Positions 53,644 to 63,951 are shown, counted from the stretch's first letter. The stretch: DNA of 64,000 bases from Stappia sp. TSB10P1A (GCF_900185725.1 NZ_FYAU01000035.1:186001-250000); one strand, 5' to 3'. Translations and numbers: made by a program. Notes: generated from the sequence alone by a model not told the origin.

Positions 53644-55320
53644 TCAGGCGGCGCGAACGCCGGTGAGGAAGCTCTCGACTTCCCGCTTGAGGGCGGCGGC
53701 GTCCCGGTTCACGGCGGCGGCGGCCGATGCCACGTCGCCGGCGGCGCTGCGGGTGTCGCTGGCGGCATGGGAGACGCCGAGAATGTTCGAGGTGACCTCC
53801 TGCGTGCCGCGCGAGGCCTCCTCGACATTGCGGGCGATCTCGCCGGTTGCCGCGCCCTGCTCCTCGACGGCGGCGGCGATGGCGGCGGCAATGGCGTTCA
53901 TCTCCTCGACCGTACGTCCGATCGACTGCACCGCGCCGACGGCGATGCGCGTTTCGCTCTGGATCGCGGTGATCTGGGAGGTGATCTCCTCGGTTGCCTT
54001 GGACGTCTGGGAGGCAAGCTCCTTGACCTCGGCGGCGACGACGGCGAAGCCGCGCCCGGCCTCGCCGGCGCGGGCCGCCTCGATGGTCGCGTTCAGCGCC
54101 AGCAGGTTGGTCTGCTCGGCGATGGCGGCGATCATGCTGACCACCTGGCCGATCTTCTCGGCGGCATTGGCAAGGCCCTGGATCTGGCTGTCGGTGCGCT
54201 GTGCCTCGCCGACCGCCTGCGAGGCGATCTGCGACGACTTGGAGACCTGCGAGCCGATCTCGGAGATCGACGACGACAGTTCCTCGGTCGCCGAGGCGAC
54301 GGTCTGCACATTGGCCGCGGCCTGCTGGGCGGCGGTCGCGACCGTCGTCGAGCGGGCGTTGGTGCTTTCGGCGATGTCGGCCATGGAGCGGGCGTTCTGC
54401 TCCATGTTGCCGGCCGAGGAGGTCACCGCGGTCAGCAGGGCGGTGGCGCTTTCGTCGAAGCGCCGGGTCATCTCCTCGATGCGCTGCGCCCGCTGTTCAC
54501 GCGCCCGCTGCTCCTCGATCTGAGCGGCGGAGAGATCCTGCGCGCGCAGCATGCCATCGCGGAACACTTCGGTCGCGTCTGCCATGTGGCCGATCTCGTC
54601 CTTGCGACCGGCACCCGGCACGGAGACCGAGAGGTCGCCCTGGGCGAGGTGGCGCATGGCCTCGGTGATCGCGGCGATCGGCCGGCTGATGCTGTTGGCC
54701 AGCAGAAAGGCGGCCACGCCGATCAATGCGGTGAGCGGCAGGATCCACAGGGCGCTCCTCAGCAACTGGCCGTAGAAGGCGGTCGCCACATCATCGACGT
54801 AGAGCGAGGCGGAGATCGCCCAGTTCCACGGGGCGAAGCCGTCCGAATAGGCGACCTTCGGAGAAGGCTCCTCCGCGCCGAGACGCGGAAAATCATAGTC
54901 TGTGAAGCCGCCCCCGGCGCGCGCGGCCTCGACCTGGCCGACGACATATTCCGTCCCGTCGGCGTCCTTGGAAGCCCACAGGTTGAGGCCGACGATCTTG
55001 GGGTTCGGATGCGCGATGACGACACCCTGGCTTGCCGGGTTGGAGTCGATGACAACGAAGTAGTCCGACCCGTTGAAGCGCATGGCCGTCAGCAGGCTTT
55101 TGGCGAGGCGCTGAGCCTCGTCCACTGAGAGCCTGCCATCCTGCGCTTCCTGCGCGATCGCCTGGATCATGGTCGTCGCGGTTTCGACCTGGGTGCGAAC
55201 CAGGTCGCGGCGGTCGTGCATCATCGAGCCGTAGAGCGAATAGATCTGCACGCCTGCGACGAGAAGCAGGGCGGCCAGTGTGCCGCCGACAAGCGTCAGC
55301 ATTTTCTGTTTGATGGACAT
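53644..55320 (-). CDS. Methyl-accepting chemotaxis protein with Cache sensor
   Basis: A 558-residue chemoreceptor. Membrane helix 1 spans residues about 9-29, and the periplasmic sensor (about 35-185) is of single-Cache type ([33 protein letters not shown]). Helix 2 is about 188-210, then HAMP ([20 protein letters not shown]), and the signalling hairpin tip reads [19 protein letters not shown]. The C terminus (LTGVRAA) lacks a CheR/CheB tether pentapeptide. Ligand unknown; such Cache domains often bind small organic acids. No other chemotaxis gene is adjacent. The 284-bp gap 55321-55604 contains AT-rich DNA, a perfect DnaA-box match at 55459 and the palindrome TTACCGGTAA at 55379. Confidence 0.93.
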   Translation of the reverse strand: MSIKQKMLTLVGGTLAALLLVAGVQIYSLYGSMMHDRRDLVRTQVETATTMIQAIAQEAQDGRLSVDEAQRLAKSLLTAMRFNGSDYFVVIDSNPASQGVVIAHPNPKIVGLNLWASKDADGTEYVVGQVEAARAGGGFTDYDFPRLGAEEPSPKVAYSDGFAPWNWAISASLYVDDVATAFYGQLLRSALWILPLTALIGVAAFLLANSISRPIAAITEAMRHLAQGDLSVSVPGAGRKDEIGHMADATEVFRDGMLRAQDLSAAQIEEQRAREQRAQRIEEMTRRFDESATALLTAVTSSAGNMEQNARSMADIAESTNARSTTVATAAQQAAANVQTVASATEELSSSISEIGSQVSKSSQIASQAVGEAQRTDSQIQGLANAAEKIGQVVSMIAAIAEQTNLLALNATIEAARAGEAGRGFAVVAAEVKELASQTSKATEEITSQITAIQSETRIAVGAVQSIGRTVEEMNAIAAAIAAAVEEQGAATGEIARNVEEASRGTQEVTSNILGVSHAASDTRSAAGDVASAAAAVNRDAAALKREVESFLTGVRAA

Positions 55321-55604
55321 GGCGGGAGGCGACCTCGAGACAGTGAAGATGTCGCAATAGGTAAGGGGAACTACTGAATTACCGGTAAATATTCCGGAGA
55401 AACAAGTGAGATTCAGTTCTTGCCCATACGTCATCTACTTCATTTTTCAATCTCTGATTGTGGATAATTTCTGTATTTGAACGTCTGGGTTGGGGTGTCG
55501 CCGGCGGGGGGCAAACAGCCGTCGCGGCTTGGCCGGGTGCAATGTGGGCTATAAGGTCTGCTCCGACAGTGCGTTGCGATCCGATGACGAGGGGAGGGAA
55601 CAGT

Positions 55605-56303
55605 TTGAGCCTTGTTCTTTACGAGTTGTGCGGCGCCGATGCGGGCCGCCCCTTCAGCCCCTATGCTTGGCGCATCCGCATGGCACTCAAGCACAAGGGA
55701 CTCGATTTCGAATGTCGGCCGAAGCCGTTCACCGAGATCCCGGCGATCGCGCCGGAAGCCGGCAGGACGGTGCCGATCCTCGTCGACGGCGACAGGACGA
55801 TCTGCGACAGTTGGGCGATCGCCACCTATCTGGAAGATGCCTATCCGGACCGGCCGAGCCTGTTCGGCGGGACAGGCGGACGGGCTGCGGCGAAGCTCGT
55901 CGAGGGTTGGGTGAACGGCTCGGTCAGCACGCTGATTGCGCGGCTCATCGTCAAGGACATCTGGGATATCCTGGCTCCGGCCGACCAGGCCTACTTTCGC
56001 GAGACGCGCGAAGTGCGGTTCGGCATGAGCCTGGAGGAGGTGCAGGCCGGGCGCGAGGCGCGCCGCGCCGATCTTGCCACCGCGCTGCTGCCGCTGCACC
56101 TGATGCTGAAGAGCCAGCCGTTTATCGGCGGCGAGGCGCCCCTGCACGGCGACTACCTGCTTTTCGGGACGCTGCAATGGGCGCGGATCGCGAGCCCGTT
56201 CGAACTGCTTGAGCCGGACACGCCGGTTGCACAGTGGCGAGAGCGCTGCCTCGATCTCTTCGCCGGCTTCGGACGCAGCGTGCCGGCGGCCCGATCGATC
56301 TGA
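55605..56303 (+). CDS. Glutathione S-transferase family protein (TTG start)
   Basis: A 232-residue GST. The thioredoxin-like N-terminal domain (1-85) has [14 protein letters not shown] at the glutathione-activating position, the cis-proline in TVPILVDGD, and [10 protein letters not shown]. The all-helical C-terminal domain follows. I place the start at TTG 55605 because GGAGGG lies eight bases before it and the GST fold begins directly after; the in-frame ATG at 55584 sits before that ribosome-binding site. Substrate unknown. ndk lies 175 bases downstream. Confidence 0.85.
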   Translation: MSLVLYELCGADAGRPFSPYAWRIRMALKHKGLDFECRPKPFTEIPAIAPEAGRTVPILVDGDRTICDSWAIATYLEDAYPDRPSLFGGTGGRAAAKLVEGWVNGSVSTLIARLIVKDIWDILAPADQAYFRETREVRFGMSLEEVQAGREARRADLATALLPLHLMLKSQPFIGGEAPLHGDYLLFGTLQWARIASPFELLEPDTPVAQWRERCLDLFAGFGRSVPAARSI

Positions 56304-56478
56304 AAAACAGCGGAAAACAGCGACCCTTGCGCCTTGCGGGGGCGTCCGTCCCCGGGTATACGCATGGCGCGCCCGCTCACGGGCGCACCGAGATCATGGA
56401 TCGTCCGGCATCAAGGCGCGGACGGGCGGGGCCCGCGAGGGCGCGAGGTCCTGCCGGACAACAACGGGAAAACGACTG

Positions 56479-56901
56479 ATGGCGATCGAGCGTACCTTTT
56501 CGATGATCAAGCCGGACGCGACGCGCCGCAACCTGACCGGCGCGATCACCAAGATGCTGGAGGATGCCGGCCTGCGCGTCATCGCTTCCAAGCGCGTGTG
56601 GATGTCGCGCCGCGAGGCCGAGGGCTTCTACGCGGTGCACAAGGACCGTCCGTTCTTCGGCGAACTGGTCGAGTTCATGTGCTCGGCGCCGACCGTCGTG
56701 CAGGTTCTGGAAGGCGAGAACGCCATTGCCAAGAACCGCGAAGTGATGGGCGCCACCAATCCGGCCAATGCCGACGAGGGCACCATCCGCAAGACCTTTG
56801 CCCTGAACATCGGCGAGAACTCGGTGCACGGCTCCGACGGCGCGGACACCGCCGCCCAGGAGATCGCCTACTGGTTCTCCGAGACCGAAATCGTCGGCTA
56901 A
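56479..56901 (+). CDS. ndk: Nucleoside diphosphate kinase
   Basis: A 140-residue enzyme equilibrating nucleoside triphosphate pools by phosphohistidine. The catalytic histidine is H117 in NSVHGSD, and the nucleotide-binding KPDATRRNL is near residue 11. The length is standard. The ATG at 56479 has GGGA about ten bases upstream; the open frame before it, overlapping gst, is not conserved. A strong terminator follows. Confidence 0.97.
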   Translation: MAIERTFSMIKPDATRRNLTGAITKMLEDAGLRVIASKRVWMSRREAEGFYAVHKDRPFFGELVEFMCSAPTVVQVLEGENAIAKNREVMGATNPANADEGTIRKTFALNIGENSVHGSDGADTAAQEIAYWFSETEIVG

Positions 56902-56943
56902 GGCTGCGGGTCGCCTCGCGGCAGCGCACCGAACGAGATCTGG

Positions 56944-56969
56944 AAGGGCCGGCCGTCGCGCCGGCCCTT
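56944..56969 (+). terminator. Rho-independent terminator of ndk
   Basis: A perfect 10-bp stem AAGGGCCGGC/GCCGGCCCTT with a 6-base loop, followed by TCGTTTGT, 42 bases after the stop. Confidence 0.8.
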
Positions 56970-57052
56970 TCGTTTGTCCGGCGACCGGTCCTTGACATGA
57001 TGGCGGCGGCAGGGTGAGCCTTGGCGCCGTTCCCCCTGCCCGCGAGAGACGC

Positions 57053-59149
57053 ATGAACGCTCCTGTTGCCACCGACCCCATCCTGAAGGCCTCCGCCTGT
57101 CCGCATGACTGCCCGTCCACCTGCGCGCTGGAGGTCGAACTCTTCGCCGACGGGCGGATCGGACGGCTCCGGGGCGCACGGGCCAACGCTTATACAGCCG
57201 GCGTCATCTGCGCCAAGGTCGCGCGGTATTCCGACCGGCTCTACCATCCGGATCGGCTGACGCGGCCGTTGAAGCGCGTCGGGGCGAAGGGGGAAGGCCG
57301 CTTCGAGCCGGTGTCGTGGGAGGAGGCGCTGGACCTGGTCGCGGCCGCCTTCCTCAAGGCCGAAGCCGAGCATGGGCCCCAGGCCGTGTGGCCCTACCAC
57401 TATGCCGGCACGATGGGCCTGGTGCAGCGGGACTCGATCCACCGTCTGCGTCATGCCAAGCGCTATTCTCGCCAGTTCGACACGATCTGTACCAACATGG
57501 CCTGGACCGGCTACATCGCCGGAACGGGCCGGCTTGCCGGACCCGATCCGCGCGAGATGGCGGTCGCCGACATGGTGGTGATCTGGGGCACCAACCCGGT
57601 CTCCACCCAGGTCAACGTGATGACCCATGCGATCACCGCGCGAAAGACGCGCGGGGCGAAGATCGTTGCCATCGACGTCTACCCGACCCAGACCGTGAAA
57701 CAGGCGGATCTCGGTCTTGTGCTGAAGCCTGGCACGGACGCCGCGCTCGCCTGCGCGGTGATGCATGTGCTGTTCCGCGACGGCTATGCGGACCGCGATT
57801 ACCTTGCCCGCTACACCGACTGCCCGGACGAGCTTGAGGCGCATGTCGCGCAGCGCCCGCCTCAATGGGCGGCGGCGATCACCGGCCTTTCGGTGGAGGA
57901 GATCGAGCTCTTCGCCCGGATGGTAGGCGAGACGAAGCGCACCTTCTTCCGTCTCGGCTATGGCTTCACCCGTCAGCGCAACGGCGCGGTGTCGATGCAT
58001 GCGGCCTCCTGCATCGCGGCTGTGACCGGCGCCTGGCAGTATGAGGGCGGCGGCGCGTTCCATAACAACGGCGCGATCTATACGCTCGACAAGTCGATGA
58101 TCGAAGGCCATTCGCTGATCGATCCGGCGGTGCGGCAACTCGACCAGAGCCAGATCGGCCGGGTGCTGACGGGCGATGCCGAAGCGTTGCGGCATGGGCC
58201 GCCGGTGACAGCGATGCTGATCCAGAACACCAATCCGGTGTCGGTGGCGCCCGAGCAGGAGCTGGTGAAGCAGGGCTTTGCCCGCGAGGATCTCTTCGTC
58301 TGCGTGCATGAGCAGTTCATGACCGAGACGGCGATGATGGCCGACGTGGTGCTGCCGGCGACGCAGTTTCTCGAGCATGACGACATCTACAAGGGCGGCG
58401 GCCACCAGTATCTGCTGCTGGGGCCGAAGCTTGCGGAGGGGCCGGGCGAGACCCGGGAGAACCTCTTCGTGCTCAACGAGATCGCCCGCAGGGTCGGCGC
58501 GGCCGAGCATCAGGGCTTTGCCATGAGCGCGCGCGAGCACATCGACTGGATGCTGAAGGCCTCCGGCTTCGGCTCGCTGGAGGCGATCGAGCGCGACCGC
58601 TGGGTGGATTGCCAGCCGGACTTCCGGACCGCGCATTATCTCGACGGCTTCGCGTGGCCGGACGGCAAGTTCCGCTTCAAGCCCGACTGGCCGAAGGTGC
58701 CGGCGCCCAATGACGGACCGATGGGCCCCTTCGCCGACATGCCGGCCTTGCCCGACCACTGGGCGGTGAACGAGGCGGCGGACGAGGAGCATCCCTTCCG
58801 CCTCGCCACCTCGCCGGCGCGCTCTTTCCTCAACTCGACCTTCAACGAGACCGCGTCCTCGCGCGACAAGGAAGGGCGACCGGAGCTGATGATCGGGCCG
58901 CAGGATGCCGAAAGGTACGGGATCACTGACGGCGACCGCATCCGCATCGGCAATCGTCGCGGCGCGGTGATCCTCCACGCGCGCCTGACCGAGGGGCTGA
59001 AGCCCGGTGTCGTGGTGGCGGAGGGGATCTGGCCGAACGAGGCCTATCCGGACCGCCGGGGCATCAACACGCTGACGGGGGCCGACGCCGTGGCGCCCTA
59101 TGGCGGTGCGGCGTTTCACGACATCGCCGTGTGGGTGCGCAAGGACTGA
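57053..59149 (+). CDS. Molybdopterin oxidoreductase family protein (cytoplasmic, orphan)
   Basis: A 698-residue DMSO-reductase-superfamily catalytic subunit. An N-terminal 4Fe-4S site is formed by C16, C20, C24 (ACPHDCPSTC) and C53 (VICAKV). Cofactor-binding blocks follow (VIWGTNPVSTQVN, FRLGYGFTRQRNG, NTNPVSVAPEQ), and the C-terminal beta-barrel begins near residue 580 (RLATSPARSFLNSTF). There is no twin-arginine signal, so it acts in the cytoplasm. No electron-transfer or membrane subunit gene is adjacent, which distinguishes it from nitrate reductase or formate dehydrogenase operons. Substrate unknown. The start at 57053 follows GAGAG. Confidence 0.9.
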   Translation: MNAPVATDPILKASACPHDCPSTCALEVELFADGRIGRLRGARANAYTAGVICAKVARYSDRLYHPDRLTRPLKRVGAKGEGRFEPVSWEEALDLVAAAFLKAEAEHGPQAVWPYHYAGTMGLVQRDSIHRLRHAKRYSRQFDTICTNMAWTGYIAGTGRLAGPDPREMAVADMVVIWGTNPVSTQVNVMTHAITARKTRGAKIVAIDVYPTQTVKQADLGLVLKPGTDAALACAVMHVLFRDGYADRDYLARYTDCPDELEAHVAQRPPQWAAAITGLSVEEIELFARMVGETKRTFFRLGYGFTRQRNGAVSMHAASCIAAVTGAWQYEGGGAFHNNGAIYTLDKSMIEGHSLIDPAVRQLDQSQIGRVLTGDAEALRHGPPVTAMLIQNTNPVSVAPEQELVKQGFAREDLFVCVHEQFMTETAMMADVVLPATQFLEHDDIYKGGGHQYLLLGPKLAEGPGETRENLFVLNEIARRVGAAEHQGFAMSAREHIDWMLKASGFGSLEAIERDRWVDCQPDFRTAHYLDGFAWPDGKFRFKPDWPKVPAPNDGPMGPFADMPALPDHWAVNEAADEEHPFRLATSPARSFLNSTFNETASSRDKEGRPELMIGPQDAERYGITDGDRIRIGNRRGAVILHARLTEGLKPGVVVAEGIWPNEAYPDRRGINTLTGADAVAPYGGAAFHDIAVWVRKD

Positions 59150-59182
59150 CCGCGCACCTCTCTCGGCCGGAAGCAGGTAGGT

Positions 59183-59926
59183 TCAGGCTGCCCGTTCGCC
59201 GCGCAAGGTCACGGGGATGCGCGCGGCCGGGCCGAACACCGTGCGCTCGAACCGTACCACATAGTCGGCCAAGGTCGGGATCGCCGCTGCATGGCGCATC
59301 AGCGGTGTGTCGATGTCGCTCGCGAGGATGTTGAGCACGACGCCGACAACGCTGGCATCGATCGTGGTCGGCTGGTCGCCCATGAAGAAGGGCTTGTCGT
59401 CCAGAAAGGTGGCAATGGCGTCAAGATCCGCGCGGCCGAAGGCGTAGATCTCGTCCGGCGTGTGCCGGCCGAGGCCGTGCGCATGCAGCGTCCGGCTGAT
59501 GTTCTCCCGGCTGGCGTTCAGAACGTCCCGCCGCATTTCTTCCGGGACCCGGGCAAGGGCGGTGGAAAGGATCATCTTCTCGCCGGCAGGATCGATCCAT
59601 CGGGCATGGACCATGGTCCAGCGCAGGTGTTCCTCGACCATACGACGGAACGCTTCGGCCATGGCCAGTTCGACGCCAGTCAGCGTTTCGTCGATGGCGA
59701 GGCCGTAATGGCGCTCGAGGTGACGCTGGATCAATGAACTGTCGGGAATGACGAGGCTGCCATCCTTCAGCACCGGCACCTTGCCATGGGGCAGGGCGGC
59801 GAGATCGGTGGTCGGCTCCATGCGAAAGTCGCAGCCGGCCAGTGCGAGCAGCGCCTCCGCCTTGTAGCAGAAGGGAGAAAGGCTGCGAATGTCGGGGGCG
59901 GGCGGGAAGTTGACGAGAACGAGCAT
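59183..59926 (-). CDS. Glutathione S-transferase family protein
   Basis: A 247-residue GST. The N-terminal thioredoxin-like domain has SLSPFCYKAEALL (candidate catalytic Ser or Cys), cis-Pro in KVPVLKDGS and DSSLIQRHLE. The helical domain follows with DKPFFMGDQPTTIDAS. The ATG at 59926 has AGGAG nine bases upstream. It is divergent from the WYL-domain regulator, with a perfect palindrome in the 104-bp gap, so that regulator is probably its controller. Confidence 0.87.
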   Translation of the reverse strand: MLVLVNFPPAPDIRSLSPFCYKAEALLALAGCDFRMEPTTDLAALPHGKVPVLKDGSLVIPDSSLIQRHLERHYGLAIDETLTGVELAMAEAFRRMVEEHLRWTMVHARWIDPAGEKMILSTALARVPEEMRRDVLNASRENISRTLHAHGLGRHTPDEIYAFGRADLDAIATFLDDKPFFMGDQPTTIDASVVGVVLNILASDIDTPLMRHAAAIPTLADYVVRFERTVFGPAARIPVTLRGERAA

Positions 59927-59977
59927 GGCGGCATCTCCTGGGGTTGCGTCTGGTCCGAGTCTTGTAGGCGGCTCCTC

Positions 59978-59995
59978 CTGACAGCATACTGTCAG
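59978..59995. promoter_or_regulatory. Palindrome between gst and the WYL regulator gene
   Basis: CTGACAG-CATA-CTGTCAG has two perfect 7-bp arms and lies in the middle of the 104-bp divergent gap. It is the obvious operator candidate for the adjacent regulator and could act on both genes. Confidence 0.6.
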
Positions 59996-60030
59996 CATCG
60001 TTTGGCAGTGTGTTCGCGGAAGGAGAAGCG

Positions 60031-60774
60031 ATGCGTCGTGCCGACAGGTTGCTGCAGGTGCTCCAGATCCTGCGCCGGTACCGCAGGCCGGTCAGCGGCG
60101 CGGCCATCTCCGCCGAGCTCGAAGTCTCGCTCCGCACCCTTTATCGCGACATCGCCGCGCTGCAGGCGTCCGGCGTGCCGGTGGTTGGCGAGGCCGGTGT
60201 CGGCTACGTGCTGGAGGAAGGCTATGACCTGCCGCCGCTGATGTTCACGGCGGAGGAACTGGAGATTGTCATGCTCGGCCTGCGCATGGTGGAGGGGCGC
60301 GGCGATGCAGCGATCCGGCGCACCGCGCGCGATGCCGTCGCGAAGATCGCGACGGTTCTGCCGGACGGCCTGCGCGACGGCTTCCTGGACGCACCGCTCT
60401 ATGCGCCGCCGCCCTGCGAGCTGCCGGGCGACCGGATCGAGCTGGCGCGGCTGCGGGAGGCGCTGAGACTGGAGCGGAAGGTCGAGATCCTCTATCAGGT
60501 TCCGGAGCGTCCGCCCGAGCGCCGCGTGGTCTGGCCGATCGTGCTGGCCTTTTTCGAGCATGCTCGGGTGCTGGCCGCCTGGTGCGAGCTGCGGCAGGAC
60601 TATCGCAACTTCCGCACCGACCGAATGCTGGAAATGACGGTGCTGGAGGCGCGCCCGCCGCGCGGCCGCAAGCGGCTCTACGCGGAGTGGCGAAGACACC
60701 GTATGGAGGAAGCGAGAGCCAGAGACGCAGCGGCGGCGAACGAAGACGCCGTAGGATGCCGCGCCGCCGGCTGA
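60031..60774 (+). CDS. YafY-family HTH/WYL-domain transcriptional regulator
   Basis: A 247-residue regulator. The HTH (residues about 3-55) has GAAISAELEVSLRTLYRDIAAL, typical of the DeoR-like YafY group. A WYL domain follows at about 140-225, with VVWPIVLAFFEHARVLAAWC in place of the eponymous WYL and a downstream NFRTDRM arginine cluster for ligand binding. The C terminus is Arg/Ala-rich. The start at 60031 follows GGAAGGAG. Divergent from gst. Confidence 0.87.
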   Translation: MRRADRLLQVLQILRRYRRPVSGAAISAELEVSLRTLYRDIAALQASGVPVVGEAGVGYVLEEGYDLPPLMFTAEELEIVMLGLRMVEGRGDAAIRRTARDAVAKIATVLPDGLRDGFLDAPLYAPPPCELPGDRIELARLREALRLERKVEILYQVPERPPERRVVWPIVLAFFEHARVLAAWCELRQDYRNFRTDRMLEMTVLEARPPRGRKRLYAEWRRHRMEEARARDAAAANEDAVGCRAAG

Positions 60775-60793
60775 GTCGGCGGAGGATTTGGGT

Positions 60794-61468
60794 TCAGCCC
60801 TTCGGCGCGATGAGCGGCGCCTGGGCCGCATCAGCGCCGGATTTCAGCCGCACCCGCATTCCGTCGATCTCGAAGGCATCGGCCGCAACAAGGGCAAGCG
60901 CTTGCGGGTAGATGCGGTGTTCAACCTCGAGCACCCGCGCGCCGAGCGTTGCCGGCGTGTCCTCGTCGAGCACGGCCACCGCGCCTTGCGCGATGATCGG
61001 CCCGGCATCCATCTCAGGGCGGACGAAATGCACCGTCGCCCCGTGCAGGCGGCAGCCTTCCGCCAGCGCCCTTGCGTGGGTGTCGAGGCCCTTGAAGGCC
61101 GGCAGCAGCGCCGGGTGAATGTTGAGCAGGCGGTCGTGCCAGCGCTCCACGAACCAGGGCGTCAGGATGCGCATGAAGCCGGCGAGGCAGACGAGGTCGA
61201 CGTTGCGGTTGCGTAGTTCGGCGTCGAGCTTTTCCTCGAAGGCCTGCCGCCCGCCCTGGCCGCGATGGCTGACGGCGAGGGCCTCGATGCCGGCCGCGCG
61301 CGCCTTGTCGAGGGCTGGCGCGTCGGGGACGTTGGCGATCACCGCGACAATATCGGCCGGATAGGCCGGATCGGCCGCCGCCGACAGCAGGGCCGTCATG
61401 TTGGATCCGCGCCCCGAGACGAGGATCGCCGTGCGCTTGCGACCGGAGGTGGACGGGGCAGAGGTCAA
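60794..61468 (-). CDS. purN: Phosphoribosylglycinamide formyltransferase
   Basis: A 224-residue enzyme adding a formyl group from 10-formyltetrahydrofolate to GAR. Signature pieces are [20 protein letters not shown], the catalytic Asn-His in [12 protein letters not shown], and the Asp in [10 protein letters not shown]. Its start overlaps the purM stop as ATGA. It ends 19 bases from the convergent WYL regulator gene. Confidence 0.96.
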   Translation of the reverse strand: MTSAPSTSGRKRTAILVSGRGSNMTALLSAAADPAYPADIVAVIANVPDAPALDKARAAGIEALAVSHRGQGGRQAFEEKLDAELRNRNVDLVCLAGFMRILTPWFVERWHDRLLNIHPALLPAFKGLDTHARALAEGCRLHGATVHFVRPEMDAGPIIAQGAVAVLDEDTPATLGARVLEVEHRIYPQALALVAADAFEIDGMRVRLKSGADAAQAPLIAPKG

Positions 61469-62544
61469 AGCATCAAGGCTCCGTCGAAGACCACGGCCTC
61501 GTCACCCGTGCGTGGGCCAAGCGTGCCGATGCGGCTCACTGTCTCGCCTTCGGCGGTCAGGATCGCGATCGCCTCGTCAGCGGTCTCGGCCGAAACGGCG
61601 ACGACCATGCCGACGCCGCAGTTGAAGGTGCGCAGCATCTCCGACTGGGCGACGCCGCCGGCCTTGGCCAGCCAGCCGAAGACAGGCGGAACGGAGATGG
61701 CGGACAGGTCGATGCGGGCGCCCAGGTGATCCGGCAGCACGCGCGGCAGGTTTTCCGGCAGGCCGCCGCCGGTGATATGGGCAAGTGCCTTGATGCCGGC
61801 GCCGGCCTTCAGCGCCGCCAGCAGCGGCTTCACATAGATACGGGTCGGCGTCATCAGCGCTTCGCCGAGGGTCGCGCCGGGCGCGAAGGGGGCGGCAGCG
61901 GTCCAGTCGAGGCCGGACTGTTCGACGATCTTGCGCACCAGAGAGAAGCCGTTGGAATGCACGCCGGAGGAGGCGAGGGCGAGCAGCACGTCGCCGTCCG
62001 CAATATCGCCGCGCGGCAGCAGGGCGCCGCGCTCGGCCGCGCCGACGGCGAAGCCGGCAAGATCATAGTCACCCTTGCCGTACATGCCCGGCATTTCCGC
62101 GGTCTCGCCGCCGATCAGCGCGCAGCCGGAGATGCGGCAGCCCTCGGCGATGCCTTTCACCACGTCGGTGGCGACCTCGACGTCAAGCGCGCCGCAGGCG
62201 TAATAATCGAGGAAGAACAGCGGTTCGGCGCCCTGCACGACGAGATCGTTGACGCACATGGCGACGAGATCGATGCCGACGGTCGCATGGGCGCCGCTGT
62301 CGATGGCGATCTTGAGCTTGGTGCCGACGCCGTCATTGGCGGCGACGAGGATCGGATCGCTGAAGCCGGCGGCCTTGAGGTCGAACAGGCCGCCGACCCC
62401 GCCGATCTCGCTGTCGGCGCCGGGACGGGCGGTCGCCTTCACGAAGGGCTTGATCCGCCGCACGAGGGCGTTGCCCGCGTCGATGTCGACGCCCGCGTCG
62501 GCATAGCTCAGGCCGTTCTTGGGGGAGGGGGTCGCCTCGCTCAT
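61465..62544 (-). CDS. purM: Phosphoribosylformylglycinamidine cyclo-ligase
   Basis: A 359-residue AIR synthetase closing the imidazole ring in purine synthesis. Landmarks are [15 protein letters not shown] at the start, ATP-site [37 protein letters not shown] and [14 protein letters not shown]. The ATG at 62544 is the natural start; a longer open frame upstream carries no conservation. The first gene of the purM-purN pair. Confidence 0.96.
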   Translation of the reverse strand: MSEATPSPKNGLSYADAGVDIDAGNALVRRIKPFVKATARPGADSEIGGVGGLFDLKAAGFSDPILVAANDGVGTKLKIAIDSGAHATVGIDLVAMCVNDLVVQGAEPLFFLDYYACGALDVEVATDVVKGIAEGCRISGCALIGGETAEMPGMYGKGDYDLAGFAVGAAERGALLPRGDIADGDVLLALASSGVHSNGFSLVRKIVEQSGLDWTAAAPFAPGATLGEALMTPTRIYVKPLLAALKAGAGIKALAHITGGGLPENLPRVLPDHLGARIDLSAISVPPVFGWLAKAGGVAQSEMLRTFNCGVGMVVAVSAETADEAIAILTAEGETVSRIGTLGPRTGDEAVVFDGALML

Positions 62545-62732
62545 GCTTCTCACGTCTCCGAAACCCGTACAGGGCGCGCATACAAACACAGAAGCGCCGG
62601 AATGCAAGCAAAACCGGGCCCTGTTTGCACAGGCGTCCAGCCATCGAGGCAGGGGACTGGCTGACGGCTTCACGGCGGGATGTTCGGCCTGTGGTGAACC
62701 GGGAAAATGGCGGAGCTCTGCCGAGGGCCTGC

Positions 62733-62762
62733 TTGACGCTCCGCGGCGCGGCTGCCTATCTG
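62733..62762 (+). promoter_or_regulatory. Candidate promoter of the AI-2E permease gene
   Basis: TTGACG-N18-TATCTG predicts a start near 62769. This leaves a workable leader for the GTG start at 62812 but only about ten bases for an ATG at 62779. Confidence 0.4.
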
Positions 62763-62811
62763 CTGGGAACGCGGTGGAATGGCCCGACGGTCAGGCAGGA
62801 GACGGGTTCTC

Positions 62812-63951
62812 GTGACGCTCAAGCGGCAAATCTATTTCTGGCTGGCGTCCTTCGCGCTGTTCGCGGCCTTCGTCTATCTGTTCAGCCCGATCCTGCTGCC
62901 CTTCGTCGCTGGCATGGCTCTCGCCTATCTGCTGGATCCCGTGGCCGACCGGCTGGAGGCCGTCGGCCTGCCGCGTCTGGGGGCGACCATCGTCATCCTG
63001 GTGGTTTTCGTGCTCGCCTTCGTGGTGGTCCTGCTGCTGCTGCTGCCGGTGCTCGGCAACCAGCTTGCCTCCTTCCTGCAGGCCTTTCCTGGTCTGGTCA
63101 GTTCCTTGCAGGAGTTGATCACCACCGGGTTCGGCAGCCGTGTCTTCGAGTTGCTGGGCATCGGCGGGCAGGATCTGAAGGCGAATGTCGGCAGCCTGCT
63201 GGGCGAGGGAGCCGGCTGGATCGGCGGATTGCTGAAGTCGGTGTGGAACGGCGGACAGGCCCTGCTGTCGGTGATCTCGCTCTTCGTCGTCACGCCGGTC
63301 GTCGCCTTCTACCTGCTGCTCGACTGGGACCGGATGGTGGCGCGGATCGATGGCTGGCTGCCGCGTCAGCATCAGGACACGGTGCGCCGCCTGGCGCGCG
63401 AGATGGACCGCGCGGTCGCCGGCTTCGTGCGCGGCCAGGTCAGTGTCTGCTTTCTGCTCGGAGCGTTCTACGCAGTGGGGCTGGCGGCGGTCGGGCTGAA
63501 TTTCGGCCTGCTGATCGGCATCGGCGCCGGTCTCGTCAGCTTCATTCCCTATGTCGGGGCAACGCTCGGCCTGGTCGTTTCCCTCGGCGTTGCGCTGGTG
63601 CAGTTCTGGCCGGACTGGCCGATGGTCGCGGTGGTGCTGGCGATCTTCGCTGTCGGCCAGTTCCTGGAAGGCAACATCCTGCAGCCGAAGCTGGTGGGCA
63701 ACAATGTCGGCCTGCATCCTGTCTGGCTGATGTTCGCGCTGTTCGCCTTCGGCTACTTGTTCGGCTTCGTCGGCATGCTGATCGCGGTGCCGGCGGCAGC
63801 GATGATCGGTGTGCTGACCCGCTTCGCGCTGTCCCAGTACATGGCGAGCACGCTGTTCACCGGAGAGGGTACGCTGATGGCCAGCGGCGTACCGGGCGAT
63901 CCCGGAGAAGTGTCCGCTGCGCCGGAGCACGTGGAGGGGGGCAATGGCTGA
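62812..63951 (+). CDS. AI-2E family transporter (PerM/YdiK-like)
   Basis: A 379-residue inner-membrane protein with about eight hydrophobic segments. The N terminus LKRQIYFWLASFALFAAFVY and PFVAGMALAYLLDPVADRLE are characteristic; the central amphipathic region and the C-terminal FIPYVGATLG and QPKLVGNNVGLHPVWLMF complete the family pattern. Despite the name, most members have no link to autoinducer-2, and substrate is unknown. I prefer GTG 62812 (GGAG upstream and a family-like start); ATG 62779 would add 11 basic residues. It overlaps the next gene by eight bases. Confidence 0.88.
   Translation: MTLKRQIYFWLASFALFAAFVYLFSPILLPFVAGMALAYLLDPVADRLEAVGLPRLGATIVILVVFVLAFVVVLLLLLPVLGNQLASFLQAFPGLVSSLQELITTGFGSRVFELLGIGGQDLKANVGSLLGEGAGWIGGLLKSVWNGGQALLSVISLFVVTPVVAFYLLLDWDRMVARIDGWLPRQHQDTVRRLAREMDRAVAGFVRGQVSVCFLLGAFYAVGLAAVGLNFGLLIGIGAGLVSFIPYVGATLGLVVSLGVALVQFWPDWPMVAVVLAIFAVGQFLEGNILQPKLVGNNVGLHPVWLMFALFAFGYLFGFVGMLIAVPAAAMIGVLTRFALSQYMASTLFTGEGTLMASGVPGDPGEVSAAPEHVEGGNG

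Noticed and set aside
55459-55467. Perfect DnaA box (TGTGGATAA on the plus strand) in an AT-rich gap, considered as part of an origin
   Set aside because: I found a single box with no cluster, and no origin-linked genes adjoin; it may be chance or a minor DnaA-titration or control site.
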